Shown: positions 36,181 to 46,372, counted from the first letter of the stretch. The stretch is DNA of 64,000 nucleotides from DATKEJ01 sp963768715 (GCA_963768715.1 CAVYJC010000010.1:310001-374000); one strand, 5' to 3'. The notes: a model not told the origin generated them from the letters alone. A program made the numbers and translations.

Positions 36181-37842
36181 TCAGTTGGATTCCTCTTCCG
36201 ATTGGGTGCGACCGACCGGAAGCAACCGATTCTTCTCCTGATCCAACAATCGCCTCGCGGCGTCATCGTCCTGCGGAAGATCCCCAAAAAAGATCATTTC
36301 CTTGATGGCGCCTATCACGCGTTTTTCTCGAGGCGCCAGGTCTCGAATAAATGAGTCGAACAGCTTCGCCCGTCTGATGGCGTCGTCTTTAATCTCCATC
36401 ATCAGATCGAACGCCGCATCGTGTTCGTTGGGAATCTCACCGTCGAGAATTGCCTCGCGGATGCTTTCCTTGATGATGCCGACGGCGACTCCCTCATCGA
36501 GTCCGATGACCTGCATGATCTCGTTCCCGTCGAGCGGCGGCTGGAAGGCCCGAAGCCGATCCATCTCCTCGACCTCGATCATCTTGTGCTCAACGATGTC
36601 GAAATTAGTGAGGTACTTCTGTACCCGGAGCGGATTCTTGGAGGTTATGTCGGCGCGCACCATGCGCATCAGGTCGTCGATATCGTCGCCTGCATCGAAG
36701 AGTAGGCGGCGGACGGCGGAATCGGTCACCGATTCATCTACCAGCGCCACGGGCCGATGATGCATTCGGATGATTTTCGTCACATACTCCATGCGCTCGT
36801 CAGTCGGCAGCTTCATCCGGCGGAAAACATGCGGGATCATCCGAGCGCTCAGGTCCTCGTGACCGTGAAAGCTCCAACCGGAGCCGGGCGTAAAACGCTT
36901 CGTCCGTGACTTTCCAATGTCGTGCAGCAGGGCCGCCCAGCGAAGCCACTCTTCGCGATCGTCGAGCGAGATCTGGTTGCGCCCGGCGTTCGGGTCGTTC
37001 GCAACGTACCGATCATCAACGAGGTTCTGGACGACCTGGAGGGTGTGATAGAAATTGTCCTTGTGCCGATAGCCGTCTACAGCTTCCACCCCGGCGAGGT
37101 CAGACAACTCGGGGAGAATCAATTCCAGAAGGCCGGTCGTGAACAGGAGTCTGAATCCGGTCGACGGCAAGGCCGAACAAACTATTTTCCGCACCTCCTC
37201 GGTCGTTCGCTCGGCACTGACGATGTCGATGCGGGAGGCGCATCGCTGCATCGCCGCGAGGGTCTCGGATTCGACGTCGAAGTCGAGCTGCGCGGCGAAC
37301 CGTGCCGCTCTGACCATGCGGAGTGGATCGTCGTCAAAGGTCTGATCGGGCGGAAGCGGCGTCTGCAATATGCCTCGCTCGATATCGATCTGACCGTGAA
37401 ACGGATCGACGACTTCGCCGAATCCGTCCTGGTTCAATCGAACGGCGATGGCGTTAATTGTGAAATCACGCCGGCGGAGGTCCTCATCCAGCGAGCCTTC
37501 CTCGACGATCGGCTTCCGCGAGTCGCGCCGATAGCTCTCCTTGCGCGCGCCGACGAATTCGAGCCGCAAATCGCCGTCCGCCACGGTAACGCCCGCGGTT
37601 CCAAAATTCTTGTACTCGTGCGCCATGCCGGCGTCGGGCATGGCAGCCACCGCATGTGCGAGCTCAATACCGCTGCCCGGACCCAGACTGACGAAATCGA
37701 CCTCCGCTGTGGGACGTCCCAGCAGCGAGTCGCGTACCACGCCCCCGACCGCGTACACCGGTATGCCGAGCTCATCGGCGATTCGACCGACACGAACGAG
37801 CACGTCCATGTGCTGAAGTATGGCGGATTCAGACGGCTTCAC
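36181..37842 (-). CDS. CCA tRNA nucleotidyltransferase with HD domain
   Basis: 553 residues if started at the GTG at 37842, which overlaps the upstream stop by four bases (GTGA); an ATG at 37809 is the alternative. The nucleotidyltransferase head has VYAVGGVVRDSLLGRPTAEVDFVS with the two catalytic aspartates region, and DLRRRDFTINAIAVRL. The middle has the neck LRMVRAARFAAQLDF, followed by an HD domain with WAALLHDIGKSRTKRF and GHEDLSARM. Such proteins add or repair the 3' CCA of tRNA, or act as poly(A) polymerases; the HD domain favours the bacterial CCA enzyme. The C-terminal DDDAARRLLDQEKNRLLPVG is a low-complexity tail. Confidence 0.9.
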   Translation of the reverse strand: MKPSESAILQHMDVLVRVGRIADELGIPVYAVGGVVRDSLLGRPTAEVDFVSLGPGSGIELAHAVAAMPDAGMAHEYKNFGTAGVTVADGDLRLEFVGARKESYRRDSRKPIVEEGSLDEDLRRRDFTINAIAVRLNQDGFGEVVDPFHGQIDIERGILQTPLPPDQTFDDDPLRMVRAARFAAQLDFDVESETLAAMQRCASRIDIVSAERTTEEVRKIVCSALPSTGFRLLFTTGLLELILPELSDLAGVEAVDGYRHKDNFYHTLQVVQNLVDDRYVANDPNAGRNQISLDDREEWLRWAALLHDIGKSRTKRFTPGSGWSFHGHEDLSARMIPHVFRRMKLPTDERMEYVTKIIRMHHRPVALVDESVTDSAVRRLLFDAGDDIDDLMRMVRADITSKNPLRVQKYLTNFDIVEHKMIEVEEMDRLRAFQPPLDGNEIMQVIGLDEGVAVGIIKESIREAILDGEIPNEHDAAFDLMMEIKDDAIRRAKLFDSFIRDLAPREKRVIGAIKEMIFFGDLPQDDDAARRLLDQEKNRLLPVGRTQSEEESN

Positions 37843-38630
37843 TCGAGTCCCCGCATGCGCGTGATAATGTTGCCGACACTGCGAATGGTTTCTTCGAGGT
37901 CGTAGAGTGTCGTTTCGACGGGCTCTTCCTTCGCGAGTCGTTGAATGCAGGAGGCGAAAGATTGCTCGTCGGTCGACGGATCGTATGCGCCTTCGAGCCA
38001 TTCCGATCCCAGCAGATCGACCTGATCGCTCCAACCGTTGCCGGCGGCGAACATGGTTCGCACCGGGTGTCCATCCGACTTCCGGACGTGGCCCAGCGCG
38101 AGCGAGCCCGAATGAAAGCGCAGCGCAAACGAAAGGGCGCTTACGGATGCGTTCGCGTCACCGACGGCCTCCACTTCGTACCGGTGGATGCCGGAGCCTC
38201 CGTTCAGAAACATGCAGAGATCTACCGCATCGGTGAGGAGATTTTCGAACCGATAGTGGCGACCCGCAACCAGGGTGACGTCCGTTAGTGACGGCGCCTT
38301 GTCTCGAAGTGCGCGCACGGCGGGATGGAGTCGGTCGGGTCGGTTGACGACGAGCTCTACGCCCGATTCATCGGCCGTCTGGGAGAGTTTCCTGGCCGAC
38401 TCGGCGTTTCCGGCAATAGGCCAATCGGAAAACACGTGACGTCCGCGCCGAAGCGCAAGCGTCGCCAGCTCGGCCCGCGAACCCGCCTCCCCATCAGCCA
38501 GAACGACCAGATCGCTCGCTTCGATAAGCTCACGCGGATCGTTCAGTGAATCGACTAGCCGAGCGATTTCCGACGCGACGACGATTTGTCGCTTTTCGCC
38601 GGGCGGAGTCGGTCTTGCCGAGAATGCCAA
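37839..38630 (-). CDS. Gfo/Idh/MocA-like oxidoreductase, N-terminus apparently frameshifted
   Basis: 263 residues from a TTG. The pattern DLVVLADGEAGSRAELATLALRRGRHVFSDWPIAGN resembles the Gfo/Idh NAD-binding half (phosphate-binding loop region and the EKP-like position) with a C-terminal half resembling the substrate domain, but catalytic lysine usage is atypical (SDWP instead of EKP). The expected Rossmann start is present 10 bases upstream in another frame: an ATG at 38640 gives MLRVGILGKTDSARR. From 38640 to 37839 the locus is one base too long, so an extra base near 38590-38620 probably breaks the gene. Substrate unknown. Confidence 0.65.
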   Translation of the reverse strand: MAFSARPTPPGEKRQIVVASEIARLVDSLNDPRELIEASDLVVLADGEAGSRAELATLALRRGRHVFSDWPIAGNAESARKLSQTADESGVELVVNRPDRLHPAVRALRDKAPSLTDVTLVAGRHYRFENLLTDAVDLCMFLNGGSGIHRYEVEAVGDANASVSALSFALRFHSGSLALGHVRKSDGHPVRTMFAAGNGWSDQVDLLGSEWLEGAYDPSTDEQSFASCIQRLAKEEPVETTLYDLEETIRSVGNIITRMRGLE

Positions 38631-38678
38631 CCCGGAGCATCGTCACTCACCGGTTTTTCGAACGGATTGCTCCGGGAT

Positions 38679-38975
38679 TCAGGTTCGGAGCGAAGAAATC
38701 GCATTCTTGTCGATGCGGACCTTCGTGCCCTCATCGACCTGTGCCAGGACGCTGCTCTCGTCGACTTGAACCACTTTGCCGTAGAGCCCGCCGACCGTCA
38801 CGATGTTGTCGCCTTTCTTCAGCTCGTCGATCATCTTCTTGCGCTCCTGCTCCTTCTTCTTTTGCGGACGAATCAGGAGGAAGTAAAAGACAGCGAAGAT
38901 CGCGGCCATGAAAATGAAGGGAGTCAGTGCGCTCCCTCCGCCGTCGGGGGTAGGACCCATCAAAAAGAAATCCAT
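38679..38975 (-). CDS. yajC: Preprotein translocase subunit YajC
   Basis: 98 residues. One N-terminal membrane helix (TPFIFMAAIFAVFYFLLIRP) is followed by the signature RPQKKKEQERKKMIDELKKGD and NIVTVGGLYGKVVQVDES. YajC associates with SecDF and SecYEG. It leads the minus-strand run yajC, Gfo/Idh-like, CCA enzyme, rarA, SLC13. Confidence 0.95.
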   Translation of the reverse strand: MDFFLMGPTPDGGGSALTPFIFMAAIFAVFYFLLIRPQKKKEQERKKMIDELKKGDNIVTVGGLYGKVVQVDESSVLAQVDEGTKVRIDKNAISSLRT

Positions 38976-39054
38976 CCGGAGAAATCCATTTGGTTTGCAA
39001 TCAGAAAGTGTCGCTTAGCGAATGCGACCAAGATACCCCGGGGGCCACAAAAAA

Positions 39055-39151
39055 GGGCAAGCTGCCTGCATCGCACCGCGTCGACCTTTTACCGCTGCTG
39101 CCTTCCGGCCCTGACGGGGTTCAAAGGGAGCTGGTCGCACAGGACTTGCCC
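39055..39151 (-). ncRNA. ffs: Signal recognition particle RNA (4.5S type)
   Basis: The minus strand carries the invariant SRP RNA apical domain: GTCAGGGCCGGAAGGCAGCA, containing the Ffh-binding symmetric and asymmetric loops and the GGAA tetraloop. It is flanked by pairing arms, and the outer ends GGGCAAG and CTTGCCC (39145-39151 and 39055-39061 on the plus strand) close a stem of about 97 bases. A run of T residues directly after the 3' end fits a transcription stop. This is the short bacterial form without an Alu domain. Confidence 0.92.
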
Positions 39152-39252
39152 TTTTTTGTAGCCCCAAACCGATTCCGGTCAAGGGGCCAACAGAGTTGGG
39201 ATGCGTATGAACATAAGGCGAGACGCACATGTTCCATCGCGCGTGTAAAGCT

Positions 39253-41718
39253 TCAAAGCAGACCGATCGGATCGACGTCGATCGACGTGCGAACCTTCTG
39301 ACCCCCGTTAAACCTGGCGTCGACGGAGCGGACCGCATCCTTGATCCGCGCAAAATCGACGCCTGGCGGTATCTTTATCAGGGTCTGGAAACGATAGTAT
39401 TGCTTGATCCTTGCGATGAAGGGTGCTTCCGGGCCCAGAATCCGGACGAGCGAGCCGACCGCGCCCCGTAATCCTTCGGTCCATTCGTTCGCGAGCCGCT
39501 CCGCGGCAGCTGCTTCCTTCGACTTGAACTCGACCGCGATAAGTCGTCCAAACGGCGGATACTGAAGCTGCTGCCTCTGAGCAAGCTCTATCTCGGCAAA
39601 ACCCTGATAGTCGTGCAGGCAGGCACGCTGGATCACGTCGTGACGGGGATTTCGAGTCTGGAGGATGACTTCGCCCTTCAATTCCGCTCGCCCTGCGCGT
39701 CCCGAAACCTGGGCAAGCAGGCTGAACGTATGTTCGGCCGCCCGAAAATCCGGCATGAGAAGGCGCGTATCCGCGTTCACGATTCCGACGAGCGTAACGC
39801 GCGGAAAATCGAGTCCCTTCGCGATCATTTGCGTGCCCACGAGGATATCCGCCTCACCGGATTCGAACCGCCGCAGAATGCGAAAGTGGGCATCCTTCGT
39901 CGACGTCGTATCCAGATCCATACGAAGGATCCGAGCATCGGGGAACCCTTCCGCAAGCTCTTCTTCGACGCGCTGCGTACCTACCCCATGGAGACCGAGA
40001 TCACCTGCGCCGCAATTTTCGCAGTGTTCGGGTACTCGCGCCGAATACCCGCAATAGTGGCAACGCAAATGCCTGCGTTTTTTGTGGAGGGTCAGGCTCA
40101 CGTCACAATGCCGGCACTTCGGCACCCAGCCGCAGGCGGTGCATTCGACGACCGGGGCGAATCCTCGCCGGTTCTGCAGAAGCATCACCTGCTCCTTCCG
40201 ATCGAGCCGCTCCCGAATCGCCGCCCTCAGTGGTTCAGTCAGCGAACCGTCGAGCGTCCCCTTCATCATCTCTTTTGAAAGATCGACCCTGCGAATCGTG
40301 GGAAGAGTGGCGGGAGCGCCATTGCCAACGGGCACCCGGTCGGGCATCGAGAGGAGTTCGTACTTGCCTCGGAGTGCGTTGTAGTAGCTCTCGAGACTGG
40401 GCGTCGCCGATCCAAGGACGCACACGGCATCGTTCATGTGCGCGCGCATGACCGCGACGTCCCGGGCATGATACCTCGGAGCGGGGTCGAACTGCTTGTA
40501 GCTCGGCTCGTGCTCTTCGTCCACGATGATGAGTCCGAGTCGATCGACCGGGGCAAGGATGGCCGATCGCGGACCGATGACCACCCGATACTTTCCTTCA
40601 CGCAGCTTCCGCCACGCGTCGTATCGCTCGCCGAGGCTCATTCGTGAGTGGAGCACCGCGACGTGCTCACCGAAGTGGGCGCGAAATCGGCCCACGGTCT
40701 GAGGAGTGAGTGAGATTTCGGGGACCAGTACGATCCCTGACTGCCCACGCTCCAGCACCGGTTTGAGCGCCGCAATGTAGACTTCCGTCTTTCCGCTTCC
40801 CGTAATACCGTAAAGCAGGAAGGTTTGGAATCGGCCGGCACTCGACGCCTCATGAATCCGGTCGAGGGCCTCCTTCTGCGCGGGGTGCAGCTCATGACGC
40901 TTCGCTTTGAGAAGCTCGGGCGACACCAGACCGAAAGGAGTCCTCAGAACTTCGCGCTCCTCGACCACCACGTATTCTTGATCGACGAGCGTCCGCAATG
41001 ACGACGCCGAAGCACCCGCCGCCTCGAGCAGGTCGCGTTTCGATGACCACTGCACGCCATCCTGTGTGCGGTGATAGATGGTTTCCAGAAGCGCCCGCTG
41101 CTTGACGCCGCGAAGTCCGGCGACGATCTCCGTCAGATCGTCGGACGACTGGATCTTCTCCCCCAGGCGGATGAACGGCCGCGTCAGAACCGACACGCGA
41201 GGCTTCCCAACGACCTCGTTGAATGCCAGCCAACCCTGGCGCTCGTACCGTTTCAGTTTGGACAGCGAAACGGGGCGGGTCGTGTGCCGGTTTAGCTGCT
41301 CGAAAGTGACGGGTCCCGTTCGGCGGACGACCTCGTACACCGATCGGGCATCGACCTCATCGGGTCTTGGGATCGTCGTGTCGACGAGCTCGATGAATCG
41401 TTTGCCCTCGACTTCGATGCCCGCGGGCAGGGCTGCCTTCAGAACGAGACCCCAGCTCGTCAAATAGTACTCGGCAATCCACTTCGTCAGGCGCAGCATT
41501 TCGTCGGAGAACGAAGGCTCGTCGTCAAGCACGTCGATGACACGCTTAAGCTTGCCCGACGACTCACCGGAAGAGACGACGACCCCGGTAAGTTTTCGCG
41601 GGCCAAACGGAACCAGAACGCGTGTGCCCGGATGGACCTCTGATTCCACGATGCCGAGTGGCGCCGCGTAGTCGTACAGTTTGTCGATTGGAACGGGAAG
41701 TGCTACGCGTAGCGCCAA
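39253..41718 (-). CDS. priA: Primosomal protein N' (replication restart helicase PriA)
   Basis: 821 residues from a TTG that gives MALRVALPVPIDKLYDYAAP, the PriA 3'-DNA-binding domain start; the frame runs 76 codons further upstream into the next gene without family similarity. Helicase motifs include Walker A GITGSGKTEVY and the DEEHEPSYKQ box. Zinc-binding cysteines are seen in CTACGWVPKCRHCDVSL and CHYCGYSARVPEHCENCG. PriA reloads the replisome at collapsed forks. The divergent GHL10 gene starts about 120 bases away. Confidence 0.95.
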   Translation of the reverse strand: MALRVALPVPIDKLYDYAAPLGIVESEVHPGTRVLVPFGPRKLTGVVVSSGESSGKLKRVIDVLDDEPSFSDEMLRLTKWIAEYYLTSWGLVLKAALPAGIEVEGKRFIELVDTTIPRPDEVDARSVYEVVRRTGPVTFEQLNRHTTRPVSLSKLKRYERQGWLAFNEVVGKPRVSVLTRPFIRLGEKIQSSDDLTEIVAGLRGVKQRALLETIYHRTQDGVQWSSKRDLLEAAGASASSLRTLVDQEYVVVEEREVLRTPFGLVSPELLKAKRHELHPAQKEALDRIHEASSAGRFQTFLLYGITGSGKTEVYIAALKPVLERGQSGIVLVPEISLTPQTVGRFRAHFGEHVAVLHSRMSLGERYDAWRKLREGKYRVVIGPRSAILAPVDRLGLIIVDEEHEPSYKQFDPAPRYHARDVAVMRAHMNDAVCVLGSATPSLESYYNALRGKYELLSMPDRVPVGNGAPATLPTIRRVDLSKEMMKGTLDGSLTEPLRAAIRERLDRKEQVMLLQNRRGFAPVVECTACGWVPKCRHCDVSLTLHKKRRHLRCHYCGYSARVPEHCENCGAGDLGLHGVGTQRVEEELAEGFPDARILRMDLDTTSTKDAHFRILRRFESGEADILVGTQMIAKGLDFPRVTLVGIVNADTRLLMPDFRAAEHTFSLLAQVSGRAGRAELKGEVILQTRNPRHDVIQRACLHDYQGFAEIELAQRQQLQYPPFGRLIAVEFKSKEAAAAERLANEWTEGLRGAVGSLVRILGPEAPFIARIKQYYRFQTLIKIPPGVDFARIKDAVRSVDARFNGGQKVRTSIDVDPIGLL

Positions 41719-41840
41719 AGTGGGTCTCGAATTCTTATCATTGGAGGTTCGAAGGTAAGGAGCCGGTTCGTGGTGATTCGAGCGGTGTGGATAATCCGCC
41801 GCGCGACTTTCCGACCGGCCTGTCAACTCAAGGAGGCAAG

Positions 41841-43566
41841 TTGCACCTGCGTCGGATACTCTTTTGGATACTCTTTTGTTGTGCAGCCACGACAGCGCGT
41901 TCGCAACCGCTGTTCGAGACGCGCGCCGTTTGGTTGACGACGGCATCCGGCCTCGACTGGCCGCAGACCGGCGCCGATCCCGACCAGCAGGAGGCTCAGC
42001 TTCGACAGCTGATCGCGGGCGCCCGATCGCGCGGCCTGAACACGATCTTCTTTCAGGTCGTTACGCGTGGTGATGCCTTCTACAAAAGTCAGCGCCTCCC
42101 TTGGTCTGCCATCCTCACGGGTGTGTCGGGCAAGGATCCGGGCTTCGATCCGCTTTCCGTAGCCATCGAAGCAGCACACGGAAATGGAATGGAGCTTCAT
42201 GCCTGGATCAATACCTATCGCATTGCCAAAACCACCACTGGCTCTACCGGTCCGAATCACGTCACGGAGGATCATCCGGAATGGACGGAAGCGAACGGGG
42301 ACTGGCTCAATCCAGGCTATCCCGGTGTGAACGACTGGATCGTCGCTAACGTGGTTGAGCTCGTCGAGCGGTATGACGTCGACGCCGTGCACTTCGATTT
42401 CGCGCGCTACAATCAGGGTGGTTATCTCAGGGATGACAGCCTCTTCATAGCGACGAATCCGAGCGGCATCGCAACGAAGAATGACTGGCGCCGCGACAAC
42501 GTCAACCGTCTCATGCGTTCGATCCAATCCGCTGTGGCCGCCGTCAAACCCTGGCTGAAAATCGGGTCCACACCGATCGGTAATTACGACGAGTCGTGCT
42601 TCCCGGGCGCCCTGACGGGATTCAGCGACGTGTTTCAGGATAGCCGGCTGTGGCTCGCCGAGGGTACGAACGACTACCTCGCCCCCCAATTGTATTGGGC
42701 CGACGGCAACACCAAGACACCCTCGTTTACATGCCTGGTGAATGACTGGGTAGGCGGGAACATCAGCTCTCGCCATATTTATCCGGGCGTCGCTCTCTAC
42801 GTGCCGGACGTTGTGAACGAATTGGGATCTCAAATCGACGTGACCAGGAACGACGGGGCTCAGGGCGTGGCTTTCTTTCGTGAAGCCTTTACGCGGTCGG
42901 AAGATTTCAGCGGACGTTTCGACGCGCTCTCTCTGCAGCCCCCGGTCTCGCTCCGGTTCGAAGCACAGGCGCCGACGACGCCGGATTCCGTTTCTGTGAC
43001 CGTCGACGGTCCGCGCCTCATACACGTCGAATGGACACCTTCGGCGGGCGCCGAGGCCGATCCCGTCGGCTGGTACGCGATTTTCCGGAGGTCGGGCGCC
43101 GAGCCCAACGCATCCAATCCCAATGACCTTGCGGCTGTCGTCTATCGCGACAGAATCTCGTACGACGACATGCTCCCGGAGTCAGAATTGGGCCCCGTGT
43201 ACTATTCGATCGTAGCCGTTTCGCGGCTCGGGTTCGTCGCGGATCCGACAGCATCGATCAGCACCGGGCAACTGCCCGTCGGGATATCGTCCGAACTGCC
43301 GGAAGGACCGTTCGCACTCGAAAGCATCTACCCGAATCCGACCTCCGACCGCATGACCCTGCGGTTCACCGCCGAACGACCCGTCACAACCCAGATCCGC
43401 GTCGTGGATGCAAGCGGCCGCATCGTCTGGCGCCGGTCCATTCGCTCCACCAGCGGCTCCAATCTTGTAACGATTCCAACGACCAACTTTTCAGCGGGCG
43501 TCTATCTCATCGAGATAGCGGGGAAGCGGGTTCAAGACGCAGGGATCGGTGGTCGTCGCCCGATAG
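41841..43566 (+). CDS. Secreted GHL10 (YngK-like) glycosyl hydrolase with Fn3 and T9SS sorting domains, frameshifted at the end
   Basis: The start is a TTG five bases after a strong AAGGAGG, giving signal peptide MHLRRILFWILFCCAATTARS. The GHL10 TIM-barrel spans about 25-330: ETRAVWLTTASGLDWP, GLNTIFFQVVTRGDAFY, MELHAWINTYRI, VDAVHFDFARYN. A fibronectin-like domain follows, then a type IX sorting domain (ESIYPNPTSDRMTLRF, SAGVYLIEIAG). As sequenced the frame runs on to 43931 across rpe. With one G removed from GGGG at 43520-43523 it would end in GSGFKTQGSVVVAR and stop at 43566, a normal sorting-domain end just before rpe. Likely substrate: peptidoglycan-like or other surface glycans. Confidence 0.82.
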
Positions 43567-43570
43567 GGCC

Positions 43571-44239
43571 TCAGGCCGGGATCGACACCGCATTGCGGAG
43601 GGCTGTGACGTTTGCGGCAATGTCACCCTTGAATATGGCGCTTCCCGCGACGAGAACGTCCGCGCCGGCCGCTACGATCTCTCCCGCATTCGCCGGCGAA
43701 ACGCCCCCATCAATCTCCAGGCGGGCCGATGACCCGATGGCATCGAGCATTCCTCGGAGACGGCGCACTTTGTCGATGCTCCCAGGGATGAACCGCTGTC
43801 CGGCAAATCCGGGGTTGACAGACATAATCATCGCCACGTCGACATCCGGCAGAATCTCATCGAGCGTATTCAAGGGCGTGGCCGGATTCAGCGCGACGCC
43901 GGCACGCGCGCCCAACTCACGGATCCGATGAACCGTCCGGTGCAGATGCGGGCATGCCTCAACGTGAACCGAGACCAGATCGGCGCCGGCTTCAACAAAA
44001 TCCTCCAGATATCGATCGGCATCCTCAATCATCAGGTGAACGTCGACCACCGCCTTCATTTCATCGGCGAGCGGTCGCAGGGCGCGGACGACGATGGGCC
44101 CCATGGTGATGTTCGGAACGAAATGGCCGTCCATCACATCGACGTGGATCCATTCAGCGCCCGCTTCGAGTGCCGTGCGGGTTTTTTCCTGCAGCTTCGC
44201 GAAGTCGGCAGCCAGAATTGACGCAGAGAATACGGTCAT
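43571..44239 (-). CDS. rpe: Ribulose-phosphate 3-epimerase
   Basis: 222 residues from the ATG giving MTVFSASILAADFAKLQ; a longer frame upstream is rejected. Motifs: HVDVMDGHFVPNITMGP with metal-binding His and Asp, VDVHLMIEDADRYLEDF, MIMSVNPGFAGQRFIP, LEIDGGVSPANAGEIVAAGAD (shortened here). It interconverts ribulose 5-phosphate and xylulose 5-phosphate and lies four bases after the transketolase gene, so the two pentose-phosphate genes form an operon. Confidence 0.96.
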   Translation of the reverse strand: MTVFSASILAADFAKLQEKTRTALEAGAEWIHVDVMDGHFVPNITMGPIVVRALRPLADEMKAVVDVHLMIEDADRYLEDFVEAGADLVSVHVEACPHLHRTVHRIRELGARAGVALNPATPLNTLDEILPDVDVAMIMSVNPGFAGQRFIPGSIDKVRRLRGMLDAIGSSARLEIDGGVSPANAGEIVAAGADVLVAGSAIFKGDIAANVTALRNAVSIPA

Positions 44240-44243
44240 TGCC

Positions 44244-45204
44244 TCACCCTCGATCCAACGTGCGCTTCGCGGCCGCAACGACCGCGTCGGCAGTGATTCC
44301 AAGGTCCTCGTAGACTTCCTTATAGGGCGCCGACTCTCCGAAACGATGCAGTCCGATGGAGGCGCCGTTTGAACCGACGAACCGATCCCACCCCATTGTC
44401 ACGCCGGCCTCGACGGAGACGCGCGCCGTTATCCCGGGCGGAAGAACATCTTCTCTGTAGGAGGCGGGCTGTCGCTCGAACACCTCGAAACTCGGCATCG
44501 ACACCACGCGACTTCGGACATTCTCCGCGTCGAGCATTTTCTGGGCGGACAGTGCGATGTGCACCTCCGATCCGGCTCCCATCAAGATGACTTGCGGGTC
44601 GTCCCGATCGCTCAGCACGTACGCGCCGCGCTTTGCTCCCTGGACCGCGGATCGATCCAATACCGGCAGTCCCTGGCGTGTCAGGGCGATCGCTGATGGA
44701 CCAGCCGCTTCGACCATCATCTTCCAGCAAATTACCGTCTCGTACGCGTCGGCAGGCCGGAAAACCGTAAGGTTCGGGATAGCACGGAGGGACGCAAGCT
44801 GCTCGATCGGCTGGTGGGTCGGGCCGTCCTCTCCCAAACCGATGCTGTCGTGAGTAAAAACGAACAGCGTGGGTGCGTTCATGAGCGCCGCCAACCGGAT
44901 GGCGGGACGCATGTAGTCGGAAAAGACGAGGAATGTCCCGCCGTAGACTCGCACGCCGCCGTGCAGGTTCATGCCGTTCATGATCGACGCCATGGCGTGC
45001 TCACGGATACCGAAGTGGATATAGCGGCCACCGTAGTCGGAGGCTGAAAAACTCGAGTCCTCCTTGATCATGGTGTTATTGGAAGGGGTCAGGTCTCCCG
45101 ATCCGCCTATGAGCATCGGCCACGCGGGTTTCAGGACCGAGAGGACGGCTCCCGAGGCCTTCCGAGTCGCGACTTTCGCGTCGGAAGCGAAGGTATCGCT
45201 CATC
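44244..45204 (-). CDS. tkt: Transketolase, C-terminal part (separated by a frameshift)
   Basis: About 320 residues from TFASDAKVATRKASGAVL to the end. It holds the pyrimidine-binding and C-terminal transketolase domains: GGSGDLTPSNNTMIKE, the catalytic-region HFGIREHAMASIMNG, GLGEDGPTHQPIEQL, GSEVHIALSAQKML and VSVEAGVTMGWDRFVG. The preceding part of the same enzyme lies directly upstream in another frame with no missing sequence. An ATG at 45204 would allow separate translation, but natural split transketolases break between different domains. See the N-terminal entry. Confidence 0.85.
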
Positions 45205-46260
45205 GCATGCGTCCCAGTCCTCCGGCGGCCGAGCCCCGAGGGCGGCTTCAAATGCCTGATAGAGCTCGGGATACTCCCGTTTGTAACTCTCGAGAAGCTC
45301 CTGCCATGCTTCGTGCGCCTCCTTTCCCCTCCCCGCAGCTTCCGTCATGAATTCATGCACAGCAGGCGGCACCTCGAAAGGCCCGTAAGTCCAACCGAGG
45401 TTTTCCTTCGTGAGGGCAATTTCCTCCTCGCCGAGCGGCGATCCGTGGGCGCTCGCGGTATCCTGCTTGTGGGGACTCCCGAAACCGATGTGCGTGCGAC
45501 AAGCAATCAGTGAGGGACGTTCGTCGGCGAGAGCAGCCTCGATCGCAGCTTCCACAGCCGCTGAATCGTGGCCGTCGACTCGCTGCGTATGCCATTCGAG
45601 CGCCTGATAGCGGGCTACGACGTCCTCCGTGAAGGCCAGGTCGGTCTTTCCGTCAATCGTAATTCCGTTGTCGTCATAGAGGACGATGAGCCGCCCAAGT
45701 CGCCAGTGTCCCGCCAGCGAGCTTGCTTCATTGGTGATGCCCTCCATCAGGTCGCCGTCGCTGGCGATAACGAACGTGTGGTGATCGACGAGGTCTTGTC
45801 CCGAGCGGTTGAAGCAGGCCGCGAGATGTCGTTCGGCTGCCGCCATGCCGACGGCGTTTGCGAGTCCTTGCCCCAACGGACCCGTGGTCGTTTCGACGCC
45901 CGGCGTGAGTCCATATTCCGGATGGCCGGGCGTCCGGCTATGGAGCTGGCGAAATCGCTTCAGCTCGTCCATGCTGAGGTCGTATCCAGTCAGATGAAGG
46001 AGGCTATAGAGCAGCATGGAGCCGTGACCGGCCGAAAGGACGAATCGGTCGCGATTGAACCAATCCGGTGCCTGCGGATCGAAACGGAGGAAGCGGGACC
46101 ACAGGACGACTGCCACGTCAGCCATCCCCATCGGCAGGCCGGGATGGCCGGAATTGGCTTTCTGGACGGCATCCATCGCGAGCGTCCGGATCGTGTTGGC
46201 GGCCAGTCGGCGCAGTTTCATCAAGGATTCGGGAGGAGACTGCACGGGAGGCGGCGGCAT
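45196..46260 (-). CDS. tkt: Transketolase, N-terminal part (separated by a frameshift)
   Basis: About 350 residues from the ATG at 46260 (or 46221), carrying the thiamine-diphosphate domain: MDAVQKANSGHPGLPMGMAD, HGSMLLYSLLHLTGYDL, GPLGQGLANAVGMA, SDGDLMEGITNEASSLAGHW, GFGSPHKQDTASAHGSPLG. Family similarity continues to PPEDWDA and then resumes in the next frame at TFASDAKVATR, so the break is at about 45196-45215. The whole locus (46260 to 44244) is one base too long. Transketolase is normally essential to the non-oxidative pentose phosphate pathway, so a sequencing insertion is the simplest explanation. Confidence 0.88.
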
Positions 46261-46342
46261 TGATGTCACGGGGATAGGATCTTCCTGATACGGGGACTCG
46301 AAACGATAGAGAAACTACGAATTGGAGGATCAACGTTCATCG

Positions 46343-46372
46343 TGTCCGATAGTCCAAAGCCCAAGGTCCGAC
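46343..46372 (+). repeat. Heptamer array (GTCCGAT/AGTCCAA type)
   Basis: Four near-7-base units: GTCCGAT, AGTCCAA, AGCCCAA, GGTCCGA. Confidence 0.6.

Noticed and set aside
37843..38034. N-terminal extension of the CCA-adding enzyme
   Set aside because: Lies inside the Gfo/Idh-like gene in another frame; the GTGA overlap gives a better start.
41719..41946. N-terminal extension of PriA
   Set aside because: Overlaps the promoter and start of the divergent GHL10 gene and lacks PriA similarity.
41823..43025. 400-codon minus-strand frame antisense to the GHL10 gene
   Set aside because: Shadow frame; the sense strand has signal peptide, SD and family motifs.
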